A DNA stretch of 55,773 bases from an uncultured Collinsella sp. (GCA_958407995.1 CATYJU010000009.1:1-55773); one strand, 5' to 3'. Counted from the first letter of the stretch, positions 22,777-32,975 are shown. Numbers and translations are program-made. The notes: a model not told the origin generated them from the letters alone.

Positions 22777-24120
22777 ATGAGCGAACCCCTGCGCACCGTG
22801 AACGTCGGCCTGATCGGTCTGGGAACCGTCGGCGGCGGCGTGGCCCGCTTGATCAAGAGCCACCACGATGAGTACCTGGCCGCCTACGGCATCGACCTTA
22901 AGCTGACCCGCGCCTGCGCGCTTGCCTGGGAGCAGGCCGAAGCCGCTGGTATTGAGCGCGAGGCCTTTACGAGCGACTGGCATGACGTCGTCACCGACCC
23001 CGCCATCGACATCGTCGTCGAGCTGATCGGCGGCGAGCACCCCGCGACCGAGATCTTCACCACCGCTTTTGAGCACGGCAAGCATGTCGTCTCCGCCAAC
23101 AAGGCCCTGCTCGGCCGCCATGTCGAGACGCTTGCCGAGAAAGCGCGCGCGTGCGGCGTGCAGATCAAGTGCGAGGCCAGCTGCGGCGGCGGTATCCCCA
23201 TCGTCAGCACGCTCGAGCACGACCTGGTGGGCAACAAGATCCTGACCATCGCCGGCATCCTCAACGGCACCACCAACTACATCCTGTCGCGCATGGACGC
23301 CGAGGGTGCCGATTACGCCGACGTGCTCGCCGACGCCCAGGCCAAGGGCTACGCCGAGGCCGACCCGTCCGCCGACGTCGACGGCTTCGATGCCGCCAGC
23401 AAGACGGCCATCCTCGCCTCCATCGGCTTTGGCACCCGCGTGACCACCGACAATGTGTACCAGCAGGGTATCCGTACCATCGGCGCCGAGGACATCGCCC
23501 AGGCCCGCGAGCTCGGCTACACCATTAAGCTGCTCGGCATCGCCCGCAATACCGACGCCGGCGTCGATGTTCGCGTGCACCCCACGCTGATCCCCGCCGA
23601 CCACATGCTCGCCAAGGTCAACGGCGCCATGAACGCCGTCTACGTGGTAGGCGACGCCGTGGGCGAGACCATGTTCTACGGTGCCGGCGCAGGCTCCTTC
23701 CCCACCGCGAGCGCCGTCGTGGGCGATATCCTGTCGCTCTCCGAGCAGATCAGCCGCGGCGTGGCTCCGCTGCCCGAAATTGAGCCCTATGGTCACAACC
23801 TCGCCTTTAAGCCCATGGACGAGCTCACGACCAAGTACTATGTGCGCCTGAAGGTCGCCGACCGCGTGGGCGCCCTGTCCGAGACGGTCGACATCTTTGC
23901 CAAGCACAACATCTCGATCTCGCTCATCAACCAGGTCGAGGACGGCAAGTCGGGCGTCAGCGATGCCTGCTCGGTCATCTTCCTGACGCACCGCGCGCTC
24001 GAGAAGGACGTCCAGGCTGCCGCCGCCGAGCTTGCCAGCGTCGACTGCGTGGCCGAGGTCGCCAACGTCCTGCGCATCGAGGACGTCGAGGCCTGGACCG
24101 AAGGCGTCATGGCCAACTAG
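22777..24120 (+). CDS. hom: Homoserine dehydrogenase
   Basis: Reduces aspartate-4-semialdehyde to homoserine with NAD(P)H, the branch point to threonine and methionine. The 447-residue protein has the Rossmann motif GLIGLGTVGGGV at the N-terminus, VSANKALL, the catalytic region GGGIPIVSTLEHDLVGNKI, AGILNGTTNYILSRM, YAEADPSADVDGFDAASKTAILAS, and a C-terminal ACT domain (about 365-440) that normally mediates threonine feedback. It is a monofunctional enzyme; no aspartate kinase domain is fused. AAGGAG precedes the ATG. It stands alone, divergent from the second livJ, with a terminator behind it. Confidence 0.97.
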   Translation: MSEPLRTVNVGLIGLGTVGGGVARLIKSHHDEYLAAYGIDLKLTRACALAWEQAEAAGIEREAFTSDWHDVVTDPAIDIVVELIGGEHPATEIFTTAFEHGKHVVSANKALLGRHVETLAEKARACGVQIKCEASCGGGIPIVSTLEHDLVGNKILTIAGILNGTTNYILSRMDAEGADYADVLADAQAKGYAEADPSADVDGFDAASKTAILASIGFGTRVTTDNVYQQGIRTIGAEDIAQARELGYTIKLLGIARNTDAGVDVRVHPTLIPADHMLAKVNGAMNAVYVVGDAVGETMFYGAGAGSFPTASAVVGDILSLSEQISRGVAPLPEIEPYGHNLAFKPMDELTTKYYVRLKVADRVGALSETVDIFAKHNISISLINQVEDGKSGVSDACSVIFLTHRALEKDVQAAAAELASVDCVAEVANVLRIEDVEAWTEGVMAN

Positions 24121-24151
24121 TCCATCAATCGCCTAGCAATACGCGCTTTGA

Positions 24152-24185
24152 GGGCTCCCGTCCGATGTGGGACGGGAGCCCTTTT
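24152..24185 (+). terminator. Terminator of hom
   Basis: GGGCTCCCGTCC, a 6-base loop, GGACGGGAGCCC, then TTTTG: a perfect 12-bp stem about 30 bases after the hom stop. Confidence 0.92.
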
Positions 24186-24334
24186 GTCTCCTGCCCTAAG
24201 CACAACGGCAGAGCACATTTGCGCGAGCCGCTCATCGGTAACGCGGGCTACCGTTCACCGATATGCAAACGCGGCCGATTCCGGCTACCGCTACGCTGTG
24301 CTGCGTACGTCCACCCCCGAAGAATGGAGGCACC

Positions 24335-25084
24335 ATGTTGCTCGAGGGCAAGAAAGCAATCGTCACCGGAGGCACGCGCGGTATCGGCTATGCCATCGCC
24401 TGCCGTTTTATCGAGGAGGGTGCCGCCGTCACCGTCTTTGGCTCGCGCCAGGAGACTGCCGGTGCAGCCGTTGAGAAGCTGACAGCTGTCTATCCCGACG
24501 CCAAGGTCTGGGGCCGTTCCTGCGATCTCACCTCGCTCGAGGCCGTGACCGAGGCCTTTACCCAGGCTGCAGCCGACATGGGCGGTCTCGATACGGTCGT
24601 CAACAACGCCGGCATCTCCCAGCGCTCGCCCCTTTTGGACTACACGGCCGAGGAGTTCGCAAAGGTCATGGACCTTAACGTCGTCGCCGTCTTTAACGGC
24701 CACCAGGCCGCTGCCAAGATTATGACCGAGGCAGGCCACGGCGGCACCATCACCACCACGAGCTCGATGGTCGCCAAGTACGGCCAGCCCTCCGGCGTCG
24801 GCTACCCCACGTCTAAGTTCGCCGTCAACGGCATGGTCCAGTCGCTCTCGCGTGAGCTCGCCCCCATGGGCATTCGCGTCAACGCCGTCGCCCCCGGCGT
24901 GACCAAGACCGACATGGTCGCCAACCTGCCCGAAGAGGTCATCAAGCCCATCATCGCCACCATTCCGCTCGGCCGCATGGGCGAGCCCGAGGACGTCGCC
25001 AACGCCTTCGTCTACCTGGCGAGCGACATGTCCTCCTACGTCACGGGCGCCGTACTCCCCGTCGACGGAGCCGCCCGCTCCTAA
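24335..25084 (+). CDS. Short-chain dehydrogenase/reductase (FabG-like)
   Basis: A 249-residue classical SDR. NAD(P) motif TGGTRGIGYAIA (about 11-22), NNAGIS near residue 89, catalytic Ser in TTTSSM, and YPTSK giving the Tyr and Lys. The ending AFVYLASDMSSYVTGAVLPVDGG-type is typical of FabG-like enzymes. The substrate could be 3-oxoacyl-ACP, a polyol or a steroid; hydroxysteroid dehydrogenases of gut bacteria belong to this broad family, but nothing here proves that. It differs in its motifs from the Collinsella 7-beta-hydroxysteroid dehydrogenase as I remember it. Start ATG 24335 has TGGAGG 6 bases upstream. It is monocistronic between two terminators. Confidence 0.9.
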   Translation: MLLEGKKAIVTGGTRGIGYAIACRFIEEGAAVTVFGSRQETAGAAVEKLTAVYPDAKVWGRSCDLTSLEAVTEAFTQAAADMGGLDTVVNNAGISQRSPLLDYTAEEFAKVMDLNVVAVFNGHQAAAKIMTEAGHGGTITTTSSMVAKYGQPSGVGYPTSKFAVNGMVQSLSRELAPMGIRVNAVAPGVTKTDMVANLPEEVIKPIIATIPLGRMGEPEDVANAFVYLASDMSSYVTGAVLPVDGAARS

Positions 25085-25126
25085 GGGTCACAGGCTTTTG
25101 CCCCAGCCTTCTACAGAGCCCTACGC

Positions 25127-25172
25127 AAAAGGCGCGCTGTCTGCATCGATTGCAGGCAGCGCGCCTTCTTTT
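25127..25172 (+). terminator. Terminator of the SDR gene
   Basis: AAGGCGCGCTG...CAGCGCGCCTT with an inner CTGC/GCAG pair and a TTCTTTTA tail, about 45 bases after the stop codon. Confidence 0.9.
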
Positions 25173-25205
25173 ATTTGGGCGGAAACCGTATCCCAGTATT
25201 CCTTG

Positions 25206-26768
25206 CTACTTGCCGTCGTCGTCCTCGGCTTCTTCTCTTGCGTAGAGCTCTAGCATGCGGCGGCGGTATTCGTGCACGGCGAGCTTGGCGCGCTCCAGGC
25301 GGCGGCGCTCACGCGGAGTCAGCTTGGACGGGTCGATCTCGTCGCCATAGGTCTTCTCGGCCAGCAAATGAGCGGCGTCCACGATACGGGCATCGATGCG
25401 CCCGCTTGCCGCCTCGGTCGAGAGGCGGTCGGCAATGGAATCAAGGGTAGGTATGCCGTCGAGCGAACGCCCATGTCCATGCGAGGTCAGCAGCTCGTGC
25501 TCGCGTGCGAGCAGGCTCGCCAAATCGTGATGGGCGCGCAAGATGTCAAGCGCATCGGATGGATGCTCGGCAACCTCTGCCACGGCAGCGACCGGTGCGG
25601 CGTCGACCACGCGGTAGAAGAGCTGCGCGAGCAGCGGCATCAAGAACACCGTGATGGCACCGGCGGCAACCATGACCGACGCAATATCTTGCGACAGCGC
25701 GCCCGCGTTGACGGCAACGCTCGTCACGGCAACGATGATCGGAAGCGCCGTGGTGCAGTACAGGGCCACGGTAATGCGACCATACGCCGACACATCGCGC
25801 GTCGCAGGACAAATGCCCATAGAGATGAGGATGGGCACGGCACGAATAATCAGCAACGCCACGATAAAGCCCGCGAGCAAGCCCGGACGCGACGCCACGG
25901 CCGTCAGGTCGATCTTTGCGCCCGATACGGCGAAGAACACCGGAATCAAAAAGCCGTAGGCCAGGCCGTCGAGCTTAGTCTCGAGCGTATGGTTGCCCTC
26001 GGGGATGATATAGCGCAGGACAAAGCCGGCGGCAAAAGAACCCAACACGATGTCGAGGTCAAAGACGGCGGAGAATGCCACGAGCGTGACCAGGATGAGC
26101 ACCGTCAGGCGCACGAAGGTCTGCGACGTGGTATCGGCGCGTTCCTCGACAAACGCAAAGAAGCGGCTGCCGACGCGCTTGGAGCGGCTTGGGACCACGG
26201 CCAGCAACACGCAGACCACCGCAAACAAGCCAAGGATTACAAGCGTCTGGATGCCGGTGCGGGCAGACAGCAGCACCGACATGGCGAGCACGGGACCGAG
26301 CTCGCCCCAGGTGCCATACGCGAGAATCGAGTCGCCCACGCGCGTGCCGGTGAGCGAGCGCTCACGCATGATGGGCACGAGCGTGCCGAGCGCCGTCGAA
26401 GTGAGGGCAAGCGTCACGGCGATACCGTCGAAATGGCTGACCGAGAACCACGGAGTAAAGCGCACGGCAAGCCAGGCGATACCAAACGTGACGACCCACG
26501 TCGCCAAGCCGTAGCGCCCCTCGACGCCCGTGATGCTCTTGGGGTCGATCTCAAAGCCGGCGAGCAGGAACAAAAAGGCCAGACCGAGCTCGGACACAAG
26601 CGAGACCTCGGCATCTACATGGATAATGTCGAGCATATGGGGTCCCAGCACCGCGCCGAACACGAGCAAAAAGACCGTTTCGGGAATGGGTTTTCCGGGA
26701 ATCGCCGAGGCGATGAAGGGGCTCGCAAAGGCCACGAGCGCGATGATGGCGAGCGAAACGAATGCCAT
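25206..26768 (-). CDS. Cation:proton antiporter (CPA2/KefB-type)
   Basis: A 520-residue membrane protein. About twelve hydrophobic segments form a Na+/H+-exchanger fold: LGLAFLFLLAGFEIDPKSI, ALTSTALGTLVPIM, DIVLGSFAAGFVLRYIIP and FLIPVFFAVSGAKIDL. These match CPA2 antiporters. After the last span, a cytoplasmic tail of about 130 residues is charged and helical, without a recognisable TrkA-N domain. The transported ion (Na+, K+) is unknown. The frame is open to 26930, but ATG 26768 (MAFVSLAIIALVAF) begins the first membrane helix and has GAAAGG 6 bases upstream. It is divergent from purL. Confidence 0.88.
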   Translation of the reverse strand: MAFVSLAIIALVAFASPFIASAIPGKPIPETVFLLVFGAVLGPHMLDIIHVDAEVSLVSELGLAFLFLLAGFEIDPKSITGVEGRYGLATWVVTFGIAWLAVRFTPWFSVSHFDGIAVTLALTSTALGTLVPIMRERSLTGTRVGDSILAYGTWGELGPVLAMSVLLSARTGIQTLVILGLFAVVCVLLAVVPSRSKRVGSRFFAFVEERADTTSQTFVRLTVLILVTLVAFSAVFDLDIVLGSFAAGFVLRYIIPEGNHTLETKLDGLAYGFLIPVFFAVSGAKIDLTAVASRPGLLAGFIVALLIIRAVPILISMGICPATRDVSAYGRITVALYCTTALPIIVAVTSVAVNAGALSQDIASVMVAAGAITVFLMPLLAQLFYRVVDAAPVAAVAEVAEHPSDALDILRAHHDLASLLAREHELLTSHGHGRSLDGIPTLDSIADRLSTEAASGRIDARIVDAAHLLAEKTYGDEIDPSKLTPRERRRLERAKLAVHEYRRRMLELYAREEAEDDDGK

Positions 26769-26952
26769 GTGATGCCTTTCTCTTGTTTGCGCTTCACTGT
26801 AGCACCCTCGCCGTCCTCTACGCGCCGCGTGCTGTCGTATCATAGTGAGGTTTACAAACATGTGGCTCAAGGCGACCGCGAGGCTTGCCCCGTAAACCGA
26901 CCGCTGCCGCATACCGTACCGTACGCCCAACCGATCAGGAAGGCAGGAACCA

Positions 26953-29900
26953 ATGGTCTCTCGTATCTACGTGGAGAAGAAACCCGGGTTCGACGTCGAG
27001 GCTCAGCAGCTCAAGGGCGAGCTGACCGAGATTCTCGGCATCAAGGGCATCGAGGCCCTGAGGATCATCAACCGCTACGACGTCGAGGGCATCGACGAGG
27101 AGCTCTTCCGCTCCTGCGTGCCGACCGTCTTTAGCGAGCCCCAGGTCGATGTGACCTATGACGAGCTCCCCGCAAGCGATGGCGCCGTCTTTGCCGTCGA
27201 ATTCCTGCCTGGCCAGTTTGACCAGCGCGCCGACTCCGCCAGCGAGTGCGTGCAGCTCATCAGCCAGGGCGAGCGTCCCGCCGTGCGCTCCGCCAAGGTC
27301 TATATGATCTCGGGCGATTTGGACGAGGCCGCCATCGAGGCCATCAAGCACTACGTGGTGAACCCCGTCGAGGCGCGCATCGCCTCGCTCGACCTGCCCG
27401 AGACGCTGTACATGGAGACCCCCGAGCCCCAGCCCGTCGAGGTGCTCGACGGCTTCCGCGAGCTCGATGAGGCCGGCCTTGCCGCCTTTATCTCCGAGCG
27501 CGGTCTTGCCATGGACGAGGCGGACATCGCCTTCTGCCAGCAGTACTTCCGCGATGAGGATCGCGACCCCACCATCACCGAGATCCGCGTGATCGACACC
27601 TACTGGTCCGACCACTGCCGCCACACCACCTTCGGCACCGTCCTGGACGACGTGACGATCGACGACGCCGTGGTGCAGCAGGCCTTCGACCGCTACATGG
27701 AGATGCGCCACGAGCTCGGTCGCGACGCCAAGCCCGTCTGCCTCATGGACATGGGCACCATCGGCGCCAAGTACCTTAAGAAGACCGGCGTCATGACCGA
27801 TGTCGACGAGTCCGAGGAGATCAACGCCTGCACTGTCAAGGTGAAGGTCGATGTCGACGGCGAGGACCAGGACTGGTTGTTCCTGTTTAAGAACGAGACC
27901 CACAACCACCCGACCGAGATCGAGCCCTTCGGCGGTGCCGCCACCTGCGTGGGCGGCGCCATCCGCGACCCGCTCTCGGGCCGCAGCTACGTGTACCAGG
28001 CTATGCGCGTCACCGGCGCCGGCGACCCCACCGTCCCCGTGTCCGAGACGCTCGAGGGCAAGCTGCCGCAGCGCAAGCTCGTGACCACTGCTGCCGCCGG
28101 CTACTCCAGCTACGGCAACCAGATCGGCCTTGCCACCGGTCAGGTCAACGAGCTCTATCACCCCGGCTACGTGGCCAAGCGTATGGAGGTCGGCGCCGTC
28201 GTGGGCGCTACCCCGGCAAACCACGTGCGCCGCGAGTGCCCCGCCCCCACCGACAAGATCATCCTGCTGGGCGGCCGCACCGGCCGTGACGGCATCGGCG
28301 GTGCCACCGGCTCCTCCAAGACCCAGAACACCGAGTCCATCGAGACCTCGGGCGCCGAGGTCCAGAAGGGCAACGCCCCGGTCGAGCGCAAGCTGCAGCG
28401 TCTGTTCCGCCGCGGCGACGCCTGCCGTCTGATCAAGCGCTGCAACGACTTTGGCGCCGGCGGCGTCTCGGTCGCCGTGGGCGAGCTTGCCGACGGCCTG
28501 TATGTCGACCTGGACACCGTGACCAAGAAGTACGACGGCTTGGACGGCACCGAGCTCGCCATCTCCGAGTCCCAGGAGCGTATGGCCTGCGCCGTCGCCG
28601 ACGGTGACGTCGAGGAGTTCATGGGCTACGCCGCCGAGGAGAACCTGGAGGCGACCGTTATCGCCGAGGTTACCGCCGAGCCGCGCATGCGCATGGCCTG
28701 GAACGGTGTCGCCATCGTCGACCTATCCCGCGAGTTCCTCAACTCCAACGGCGCGCCCAAGCACCAGGTCGCCCACGTGTGCGCCCGCAGCGTGTGGCAG
28801 CCCAGCTGGGCCGGCACCACGCTTGCCGAGCGCATGACCTCGCTCGTCACCGACCTCAACGTCGCCTCCAACAAGGGCCTTTCCGAGCGCTTCGACTCCA
28901 CCATCGGTGCCGCAACCGTGCTTATGCCTTTTGGCGGCAAGACGCAGCTCACCCCGAGCTCGGCCATGGTCGCCAAGTTCCCCGTGGACGGCGAGACTAC
29001 CACGGCAAGCGCCATGGCATGGGGCTTCAACCCCTATCTGATGGAGGCCGACCAGTTTGCGGGCGCCTACCTGTCCGTGGTCGAGTCCATCGCCAAGCTC
29101 GTGGCTGCCGGCTTTGAGCACAAACGCGCCTATCTCTCCTTCCAGGAGTACTTCGAGCGTCTGCGCACCGAGGCCGAACGCTGGGGCAAGCCCACGGCGG
29201 CCGTCCTGGGCGCCCTCATGGCCCAAGTCGACCTGGGTGCCGGCGCCATCGGTGGCAAGGATTCCATGAGCGGCTCGTTTGAGGACGAGGCCGGCGAGCT
29301 CAACGTTCCGCCGACTCTGATCAGCTTCGCTGTGGCCGTGGGCCGCGCGGCGCGCGCCGTCTCCCCTGAGTTCAAGGGCCTGACGCACCGCGTCGTCCGC
29401 ATCGCCCCCGCTACCTACGGCGAGGACTACCGCCCCGACGCCCAGCAGCTGCTCGCCGCGTTTGACGCCGTCGAGGCGCTCACTGCTACCGGCGACGCCC
29501 TGGCCGTCTCCACGCCCGGCTACGGCTGCGGCGCCGAGAGCCTCTTTAAGATGTGCGTCGGCAACCAGATCGGCATCGAGCTTGCCGAGGATGTGGACGT
29601 GGAGAGCCTCTTCACCCCGCTCTACGGCAGCTTTATCGTCGAGCTCGCCGAGGACGCCGAGCTGCCCGAGGTCGCCGACGGCGTTGTCGTCGAGCCCCTG
29701 GGCACCACCGTCGAGGGCTATGTCATCGACACCGGCTCCGAGGTCATCGAGCTCGCCGAGCTCCAGGAAGCCTGGGAGAGCGGCATCGAGGGCGTCTTCG
29801 CCTACCGCAGCGCCGGCGAGACCCCCGAGGTCGAGACCATCGACTTCCGCGCCAAGGATATCCACGTGTACGGCGGCGCCAAGATCGCCCGCCCGCGCGT

Positions 29901-30699
29901 GATCATCCCCGTGTTCCCCGGCAACAACTGCGAGTACGACAGCGCCCGCGCCTTCCGTGCCGCCGGTGCCGAGGCCGACACCTTCGTGATCAACAACCTC
30001 ACCCCCGAGGCCGTCGCCGAGAGCACCCACGAGCTTGCCCGCCGCATCCGTACAAGCCAGATCGTCATGATCCCCGGCGGCTTCTCGGGCGGTGATGAGC
30101 CCGACGGCTCCGCCAAGTTCATCACGGCGTTCTTCCGCGCTCCCGAGGTCACCGAGGCAGTCCGCGACCTGCTCAAGGCCCGCGACGGCCTGATGCTGGG
30201 CATTTGCAACGGCTTCCAGGCCCTGGTCAAGCTCGGTCTGGTGCCCTACGGCGACATCGTCGACGCCACGCCCGATGCGCCCACGCTGACGTTCAACACC
30301 ATCGGTCGCCATCAGAGCCGCCTGGTGCGCACCCGCATCTCGTCCAACCTGTCCCCGTGGCTGTCGCAGTGCAGCCTGGACGACCCCTACACCGTCGCCA
30401 TCAGCCACGGCGAGGGCCGCTTTGTCGCCAACGACGAGGTACTCGCCCAGCTCATCGCCAACGGCCAGGTCGCCACGCAGTACGTGGGCGAGGACGGCAA
30501 GCCCAGCATGGATCTTTCCGTCAACCCCAACGGCTCCGCACTCGCCATCGAGGGCATCACGAGCCCCGACGGCCGTGTCCTGGGCAAGATGGGCCACGCC
30601 GAGCGTCGCGGCGACAACCTGTACCGCAACGTGCCCGAGCATGTCCCCGGCGATAAGTTCATGCCGATCTTTGAGAGCGGCGTAGCCTACTTCGCCTAA
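26953..30699 (+). CDS. purL: Phosphoribosylformylglycinamidine synthase, single chain
   Basis: Fourth step of de novo purine synthesis: FGAR + glutamine + ATP to FGAM. The 1248-residue protein joins the PurS-like, PurL and PurQ parts that are separate in Bacillus. The N-terminal region is PurS-like; then come TYWSDHCRHTTF (about residue 216), NETHNHPTEIEPFGGA, the second half repeat with GGKDSMSGS, and a class I glutamine amidotransferase from about 980 (IPVFPGNNCEYDSARAF), with nucleophile in GICNGFQ (about Cys1085) and SHGEGRF (about 1150). This is the form common in Clostridia. GGCAGGAACCA precedes the ATG. It stands apart from other pur genes in the window and ends at a terminator. Confidence 0.97.
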   Translation: MVSRIYVEKKPGFDVEAQQLKGELTEILGIKGIEALRIINRYDVEGIDEELFRSCVPTVFSEPQVDVTYDELPASDGAVFAVEFLPGQFDQRADSASECVQLISQGERPAVRSAKVYMISGDLDEAAIEAIKHYVVNPVEARIASLDLPETLYMETPEPQPVEVLDGFRELDEAGLAAFISERGLAMDEADIAFCQQYFRDEDRDPTITEIRVIDTYWSDHCRHTTFGTVLDDVTIDDAVVQQAFDRYMEMRHELGRDAKPVCLMDMGTIGAKYLKKTGVMTDVDESEEINACTVKVKVDVDGEDQDWLFLFKNETHNHPTEIEPFGGAATCVGGAIRDPLSGRSYVYQAMRVTGAGDPTVPVSETLEGKLPQRKLVTTAAAGYSSYGNQIGLATGQVNELYHPGYVAKRMEVGAVVGATPANHVRRECPAPTDKIILLGGRTGRDGIGGATGSSKTQNTESIETSGAEVQKGNAPVERKLQRLFRRGDACRLIKRCNDFGAGGVSVAVGELADGLYVDLDTVTKKYDGLDGTELAISESQERMACAVADGDVEEFMGYAAEENLEATVIAEVTAEPRMRMAWNGVAIVDLSREFLNSNGAPKHQVAHVCARSVWQPSWAGTTLAERMTSLVTDLNVASNKGLSERFDSTIGAATVLMPFGGKTQLTPSSAMVAKFPVDGETTTASAMAWGFNPYLMEADQFAGAYLSVVESIAKLVAAGFEHKRAYLSFQEYFERLRTEAERWGKPTAAVLGALMAQVDLGAGAIGGKDSMSGSFEDEAGELNVPPTLISFAVAVGRAARAVSPEFKGLTHRVVRIAPATYGEDYRPDAQQLLAAFDAVEALTATGDALAVSTPGYGCGAESLFKMCVGNQIGIELAEDVDVESLFTPLYGSFIVELAEDAELPEVADGVVVEPLGTTVEGYVIDTGSEVIELAELQEAWESGIEGVFAYRSAGETPEVETIDFRAKDIHVYGGAKIARPRVIIPVFPGNNCEYDSARAFRAAGAEADTFVINNLTPEAVAESTHELARRIRTSQIVMIPGGFSGGDEPDGSAKFITAFFRAPEVTEAVRDLLKARDGLMLGICNGFQALVKLGLVPYGDIVDATPDAPTLTFNTIGRHQSRLVRTRISSNLSPWLSQCSLDDPYTVAISHGEGRFVANDEVLAQLIANGQVATQYVGEDGKPSMDLSVNPNGSALAIEGITSPDGRVLGKMGHAERRGDNLYRNVPEHVPGDKFMPIFESGVAYFA

Positions 30700-30736
30700 A
30701 CCTTTCCCATCGGGTACAATCCCCTCGGGTAACAAC

Positions 30737-30774
30737 ACCCGCCACCGGCACTCCCGGCGGCGGGTTCTTTTTTT
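30737..30774 (+). terminator. Terminator of purL
   Basis: ACCCGCC-A-CCGG, a 5-base loop, CCGG-C-GGCGGGT, then TCTTTTTTT, 38 bases after the purL stop. Confidence 0.93.
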
Positions 30775-30795
30775 CGCGTATGTAGGAAGGACATC

Positions 30796-31731
30796 ATGGA
30801 AAGCCGCAAGCCGTATCTCGCCACCCTGCCCGGACTCATCTTGGGCTGCCTCGTTTGCTGCGCGCTCTGGGGGTCGGCTTTTCCCTGCATCAAGCTAGGC
30901 TATGCGCTCTTTGGCATCCCAGCGCACGATAGCGCCTCGCAGCTGCTCTTCGCGGGCTTGCGCTTCACCCTTGCCGGCACGCTGGTCATTGTTGGCATGA
31001 GCGCGGCGCAGCGCCGTCCGCTCGTTCCGCAGGCGCGCGACATCAAACCTATCCTCACCCTGTCGCTCTTCCAGACCATCGGCCAGTATTTCTTTTTCTA
31101 CCTGGGTCTCTCCCGTGCAAGCGCCATGTCGAGCTCCATCATCGAGGCCAGCGCCAACTTCCTAGCCATCCTCTTTGCCGCCCTGGCGTTTCGCACCGAA
31201 AAGCTCGATGCGGCCAAGGTACTCGGCTGTGTATTGGGCTTTGCCGGTGTCGCGCTCGTCAACCTTTCGGGCGCGGACGGCACCTTTGGCTTTACGCTCG
31301 ACGGCGAGGGTTTTATCCTGGCTTCCACCGTCGCGGGCGCCCTTTCGACCTGCCTGATCGGCGTCTTCTCGCGCGAGCACGACGGCGTTTTGCTTGCCGG
31401 CTGGCAGTTCTTGGTCGGTGGCCTGGTCCTCACCGCTATCGGCCTTTTGATGGGCGGCGTGCTCTCCCCCACCGCGATCGCCCCCGCCATCGCGCTCATC
31501 GTCTATATGGCGCTTATCTCCGCGGTCGCCTACTCGCTGTGGTCACGCCTGCTTGCCGTCAACCCCGTCAGCCGTGTCTCGGTCTTTGGGTTTATGAACC
31601 CGGTCTTTGGTGTGCTGCTGAGCGCGCTGCTGCTCGGCGAGGGCGCCGGTACGAGCCCCGTTACCGTCATCGTTGCCCTGCTGTTGGTCTGCGGCGGCAT
31701 CATCATCGTCAACAAACCAAAAAAGGCCTAG
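30796..31731 (+). CDS. EamA/DMT family transporter
   Basis: A 311-residue protein with ten hydrophobic segments in two EamA repeats of five. Family marks are CALWGSAFPCIKLGY at the first helix, QYFFFYLGLSRASAMSSSII, and the second repeat ending in SRVSVFGFMNPVFGVLLSALLLGE. DMT transporters of this type usually export amino acids or other small metabolites; the substrate cannot be predicted. GGAAGGA lies 5 bases before the ATG. It is monocistronic, convergent with the GGDEF gene. Confidence 0.9.
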   Translation: MESRKPYLATLPGLILGCLVCCALWGSAFPCIKLGYALFGIPAHDSASQLLFAGLRFTLAGTLVIVGMSAAQRRPLVPQARDIKPILTLSLFQTIGQYFFFYLGLSRASAMSSSIIEASANFLAILFAALAFRTEKLDAAKVLGCVLGFAGVALVNLSGADGTFGFTLDGEGFILASTVAGALSTCLIGVFSREHDGVLLAGWQFLVGGLVLTAIGLLMGGVLSPTAIAPAIALIVYMALISAVAYSLWSRLLAVNPVSRVSVFGFMNPVFGVLLSALLLGEGAGTSPVTVIVALLLVCGGIIIVNKPKKA

Positions 31732-31832
31732 CGAGCTACCCTTATTTAGCAGAGAGGATTCACATACTTTAGCTTAATGGAGTACATCAGTGAGCTGAGG
31801 GCCGCCACGCACGCAAGCGTGCACCCCTTTTC

Positions 31833-32975
31833 CTAGCGTATCTGGACGCCGGCTTTCTTTTTCTCGGCCTTGACGCGGTAGAGCTCCGCATCGGCAGCGC
31901 GAAGTAAGTCTTGCCAGGTATCAACACTATCGCCGACCCGCGCGTAACCGATGGACATCCGCAATGCATACGGCACCTCGGCACGAGCGAGCTCGTCGTT
32001 AATCGCCGAACACAGGTCTATGATGTCCTGTTCCGCCGCAGCCTTCTGGAGCACCACGAACTCATCGCCGCCATAACGTGCGATAAAACCACCAGACGCC
32101 GAGCAGACCTCTTTGAGCGTAGCAGATATGACCTGGAGAGCATGGTCGCCCTCCACATGTCCATAGCGATCGTTAATCAGCTTAAAGCCGTCGGCGTCCA
32201 TCATAAGCAGATACACATCATCGGCCTGATCAGCACCCGAGAACAGCGACAGCATATAGGTCTCAAAACGGTTGCGATTGTTAAGGCCAGTCAACGGGTC
32301 GGTCGAGATCAGCTGCTCCTGACAGATGATATAGAGCAGCAACATGCTAATCATTATGCCGACACAAAGGCCAGGCACCGAGTATACGATCTGAAAGGTA
32401 CCGCCCACCAGAGCGGGAACCGCAAAAAAGGCGAGGGTGCGATAAATGGCCTTCTTTTGCAGGCTTTCGACTTTTCGAGCCTGAATAAAGGCATGCAAGG
32501 ACGTATATATGACGTAGCAGTAGCTAACGATAGGCTGAATCATATAAAGCGCTCCGCGACGATATACGCCCCGCGCATCGATATAGAACATAGCGTGCGT
32601 CCAGTAGCTGGTAAATGCCAGAACGACCACCAATGCGGTTGGCAACGTTAAAAGTACCACCCTATAGGGCGTGGTCAGGAGCCGTGAGCCCTGCATCGTC
32701 TCGGAATAGAAAAACCAAATGAGGCACGCGATGGCGAACAGCGAAAACGAAACCGCGTTGGAAATCCAGTTGGCCGTGATGCCTACAGGAGTGCTCACGC
32801 CGTCCGAGAGCGTCCAGATCATATCGAAGAAAATGTAGGCAGCAGACGTGTAGCCCAGCATGCTAAACAAAAGCTGCTGGGTGCTCGAGAACAGGGAGCG
32901 ACGGCTTCGTACGGCAAGTCCGATAAGAATAATCATGCACAGCAGGAATATCTCGATCTTGAGTGCCTTTACCAC
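31833..32975 (-). CDS. Membrane-bound diguanylate cyclase (GGDEF)
   Basis: A 380-residue protein with about seven membrane spans (residues ~5-215) followed by a GGDEF domain (about 222-380). The domain starts STDPLTGLNNRNRF, keeps MMDADGFKLINDRYGHVEGD and the active-site RYGGDEF, so it should synthesise cyclic di-GMP from GTP. The inhibitory RxxD site five residues upstream is absent. The membrane part resembles a generic 7-TM sensor. The start is GTG 32975, 7 bases after GGAGGG; a TTG at 32993 also lies in frame. It is a lone gene, and no EAL or PilZ protein is in the window. Confidence 0.9.
   Translation of the reverse strand: MVKALKIEIFLLCMIILIGLAVRSRRSLFSSTQQLLFSMLGYTSAAYIFFDMIWTLSDGVSTPVGITANWISNAVSFSLFAIACLIWFFYSETMQGSRLLTTPYRVVLLTLPTALVVVLAFTSYWTHAMFYIDARGVYRRGALYMIQPIVSYCYVIYTSLHAFIQARKVESLQKKAIYRTLAFFAVPALVGGTFQIVYSVPGLCVGIMISMLLLYIICQEQLISTDPLTGLNNRNRFETYMLSLFSGADQADDVYLLMMDADGFKLINDRYGHVEGDHALQVISATLKEVCSASGGFIARYGGDEFVVLQKAAAEQDIIDLCSAINDELARAEVPYALRMSIGYARVGDSVDTWQDLLRAADAELYRVKAEKKKAGVQIR

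Noticed and set aside
24335..25084. Identification of the SDR as a bile-acid 7-beta-hydroxysteroid dehydrogenase
   Set aside because: The N-terminal and catalytic motifs are of the general FabG type and differ from the Collinsella enzyme as remembered.
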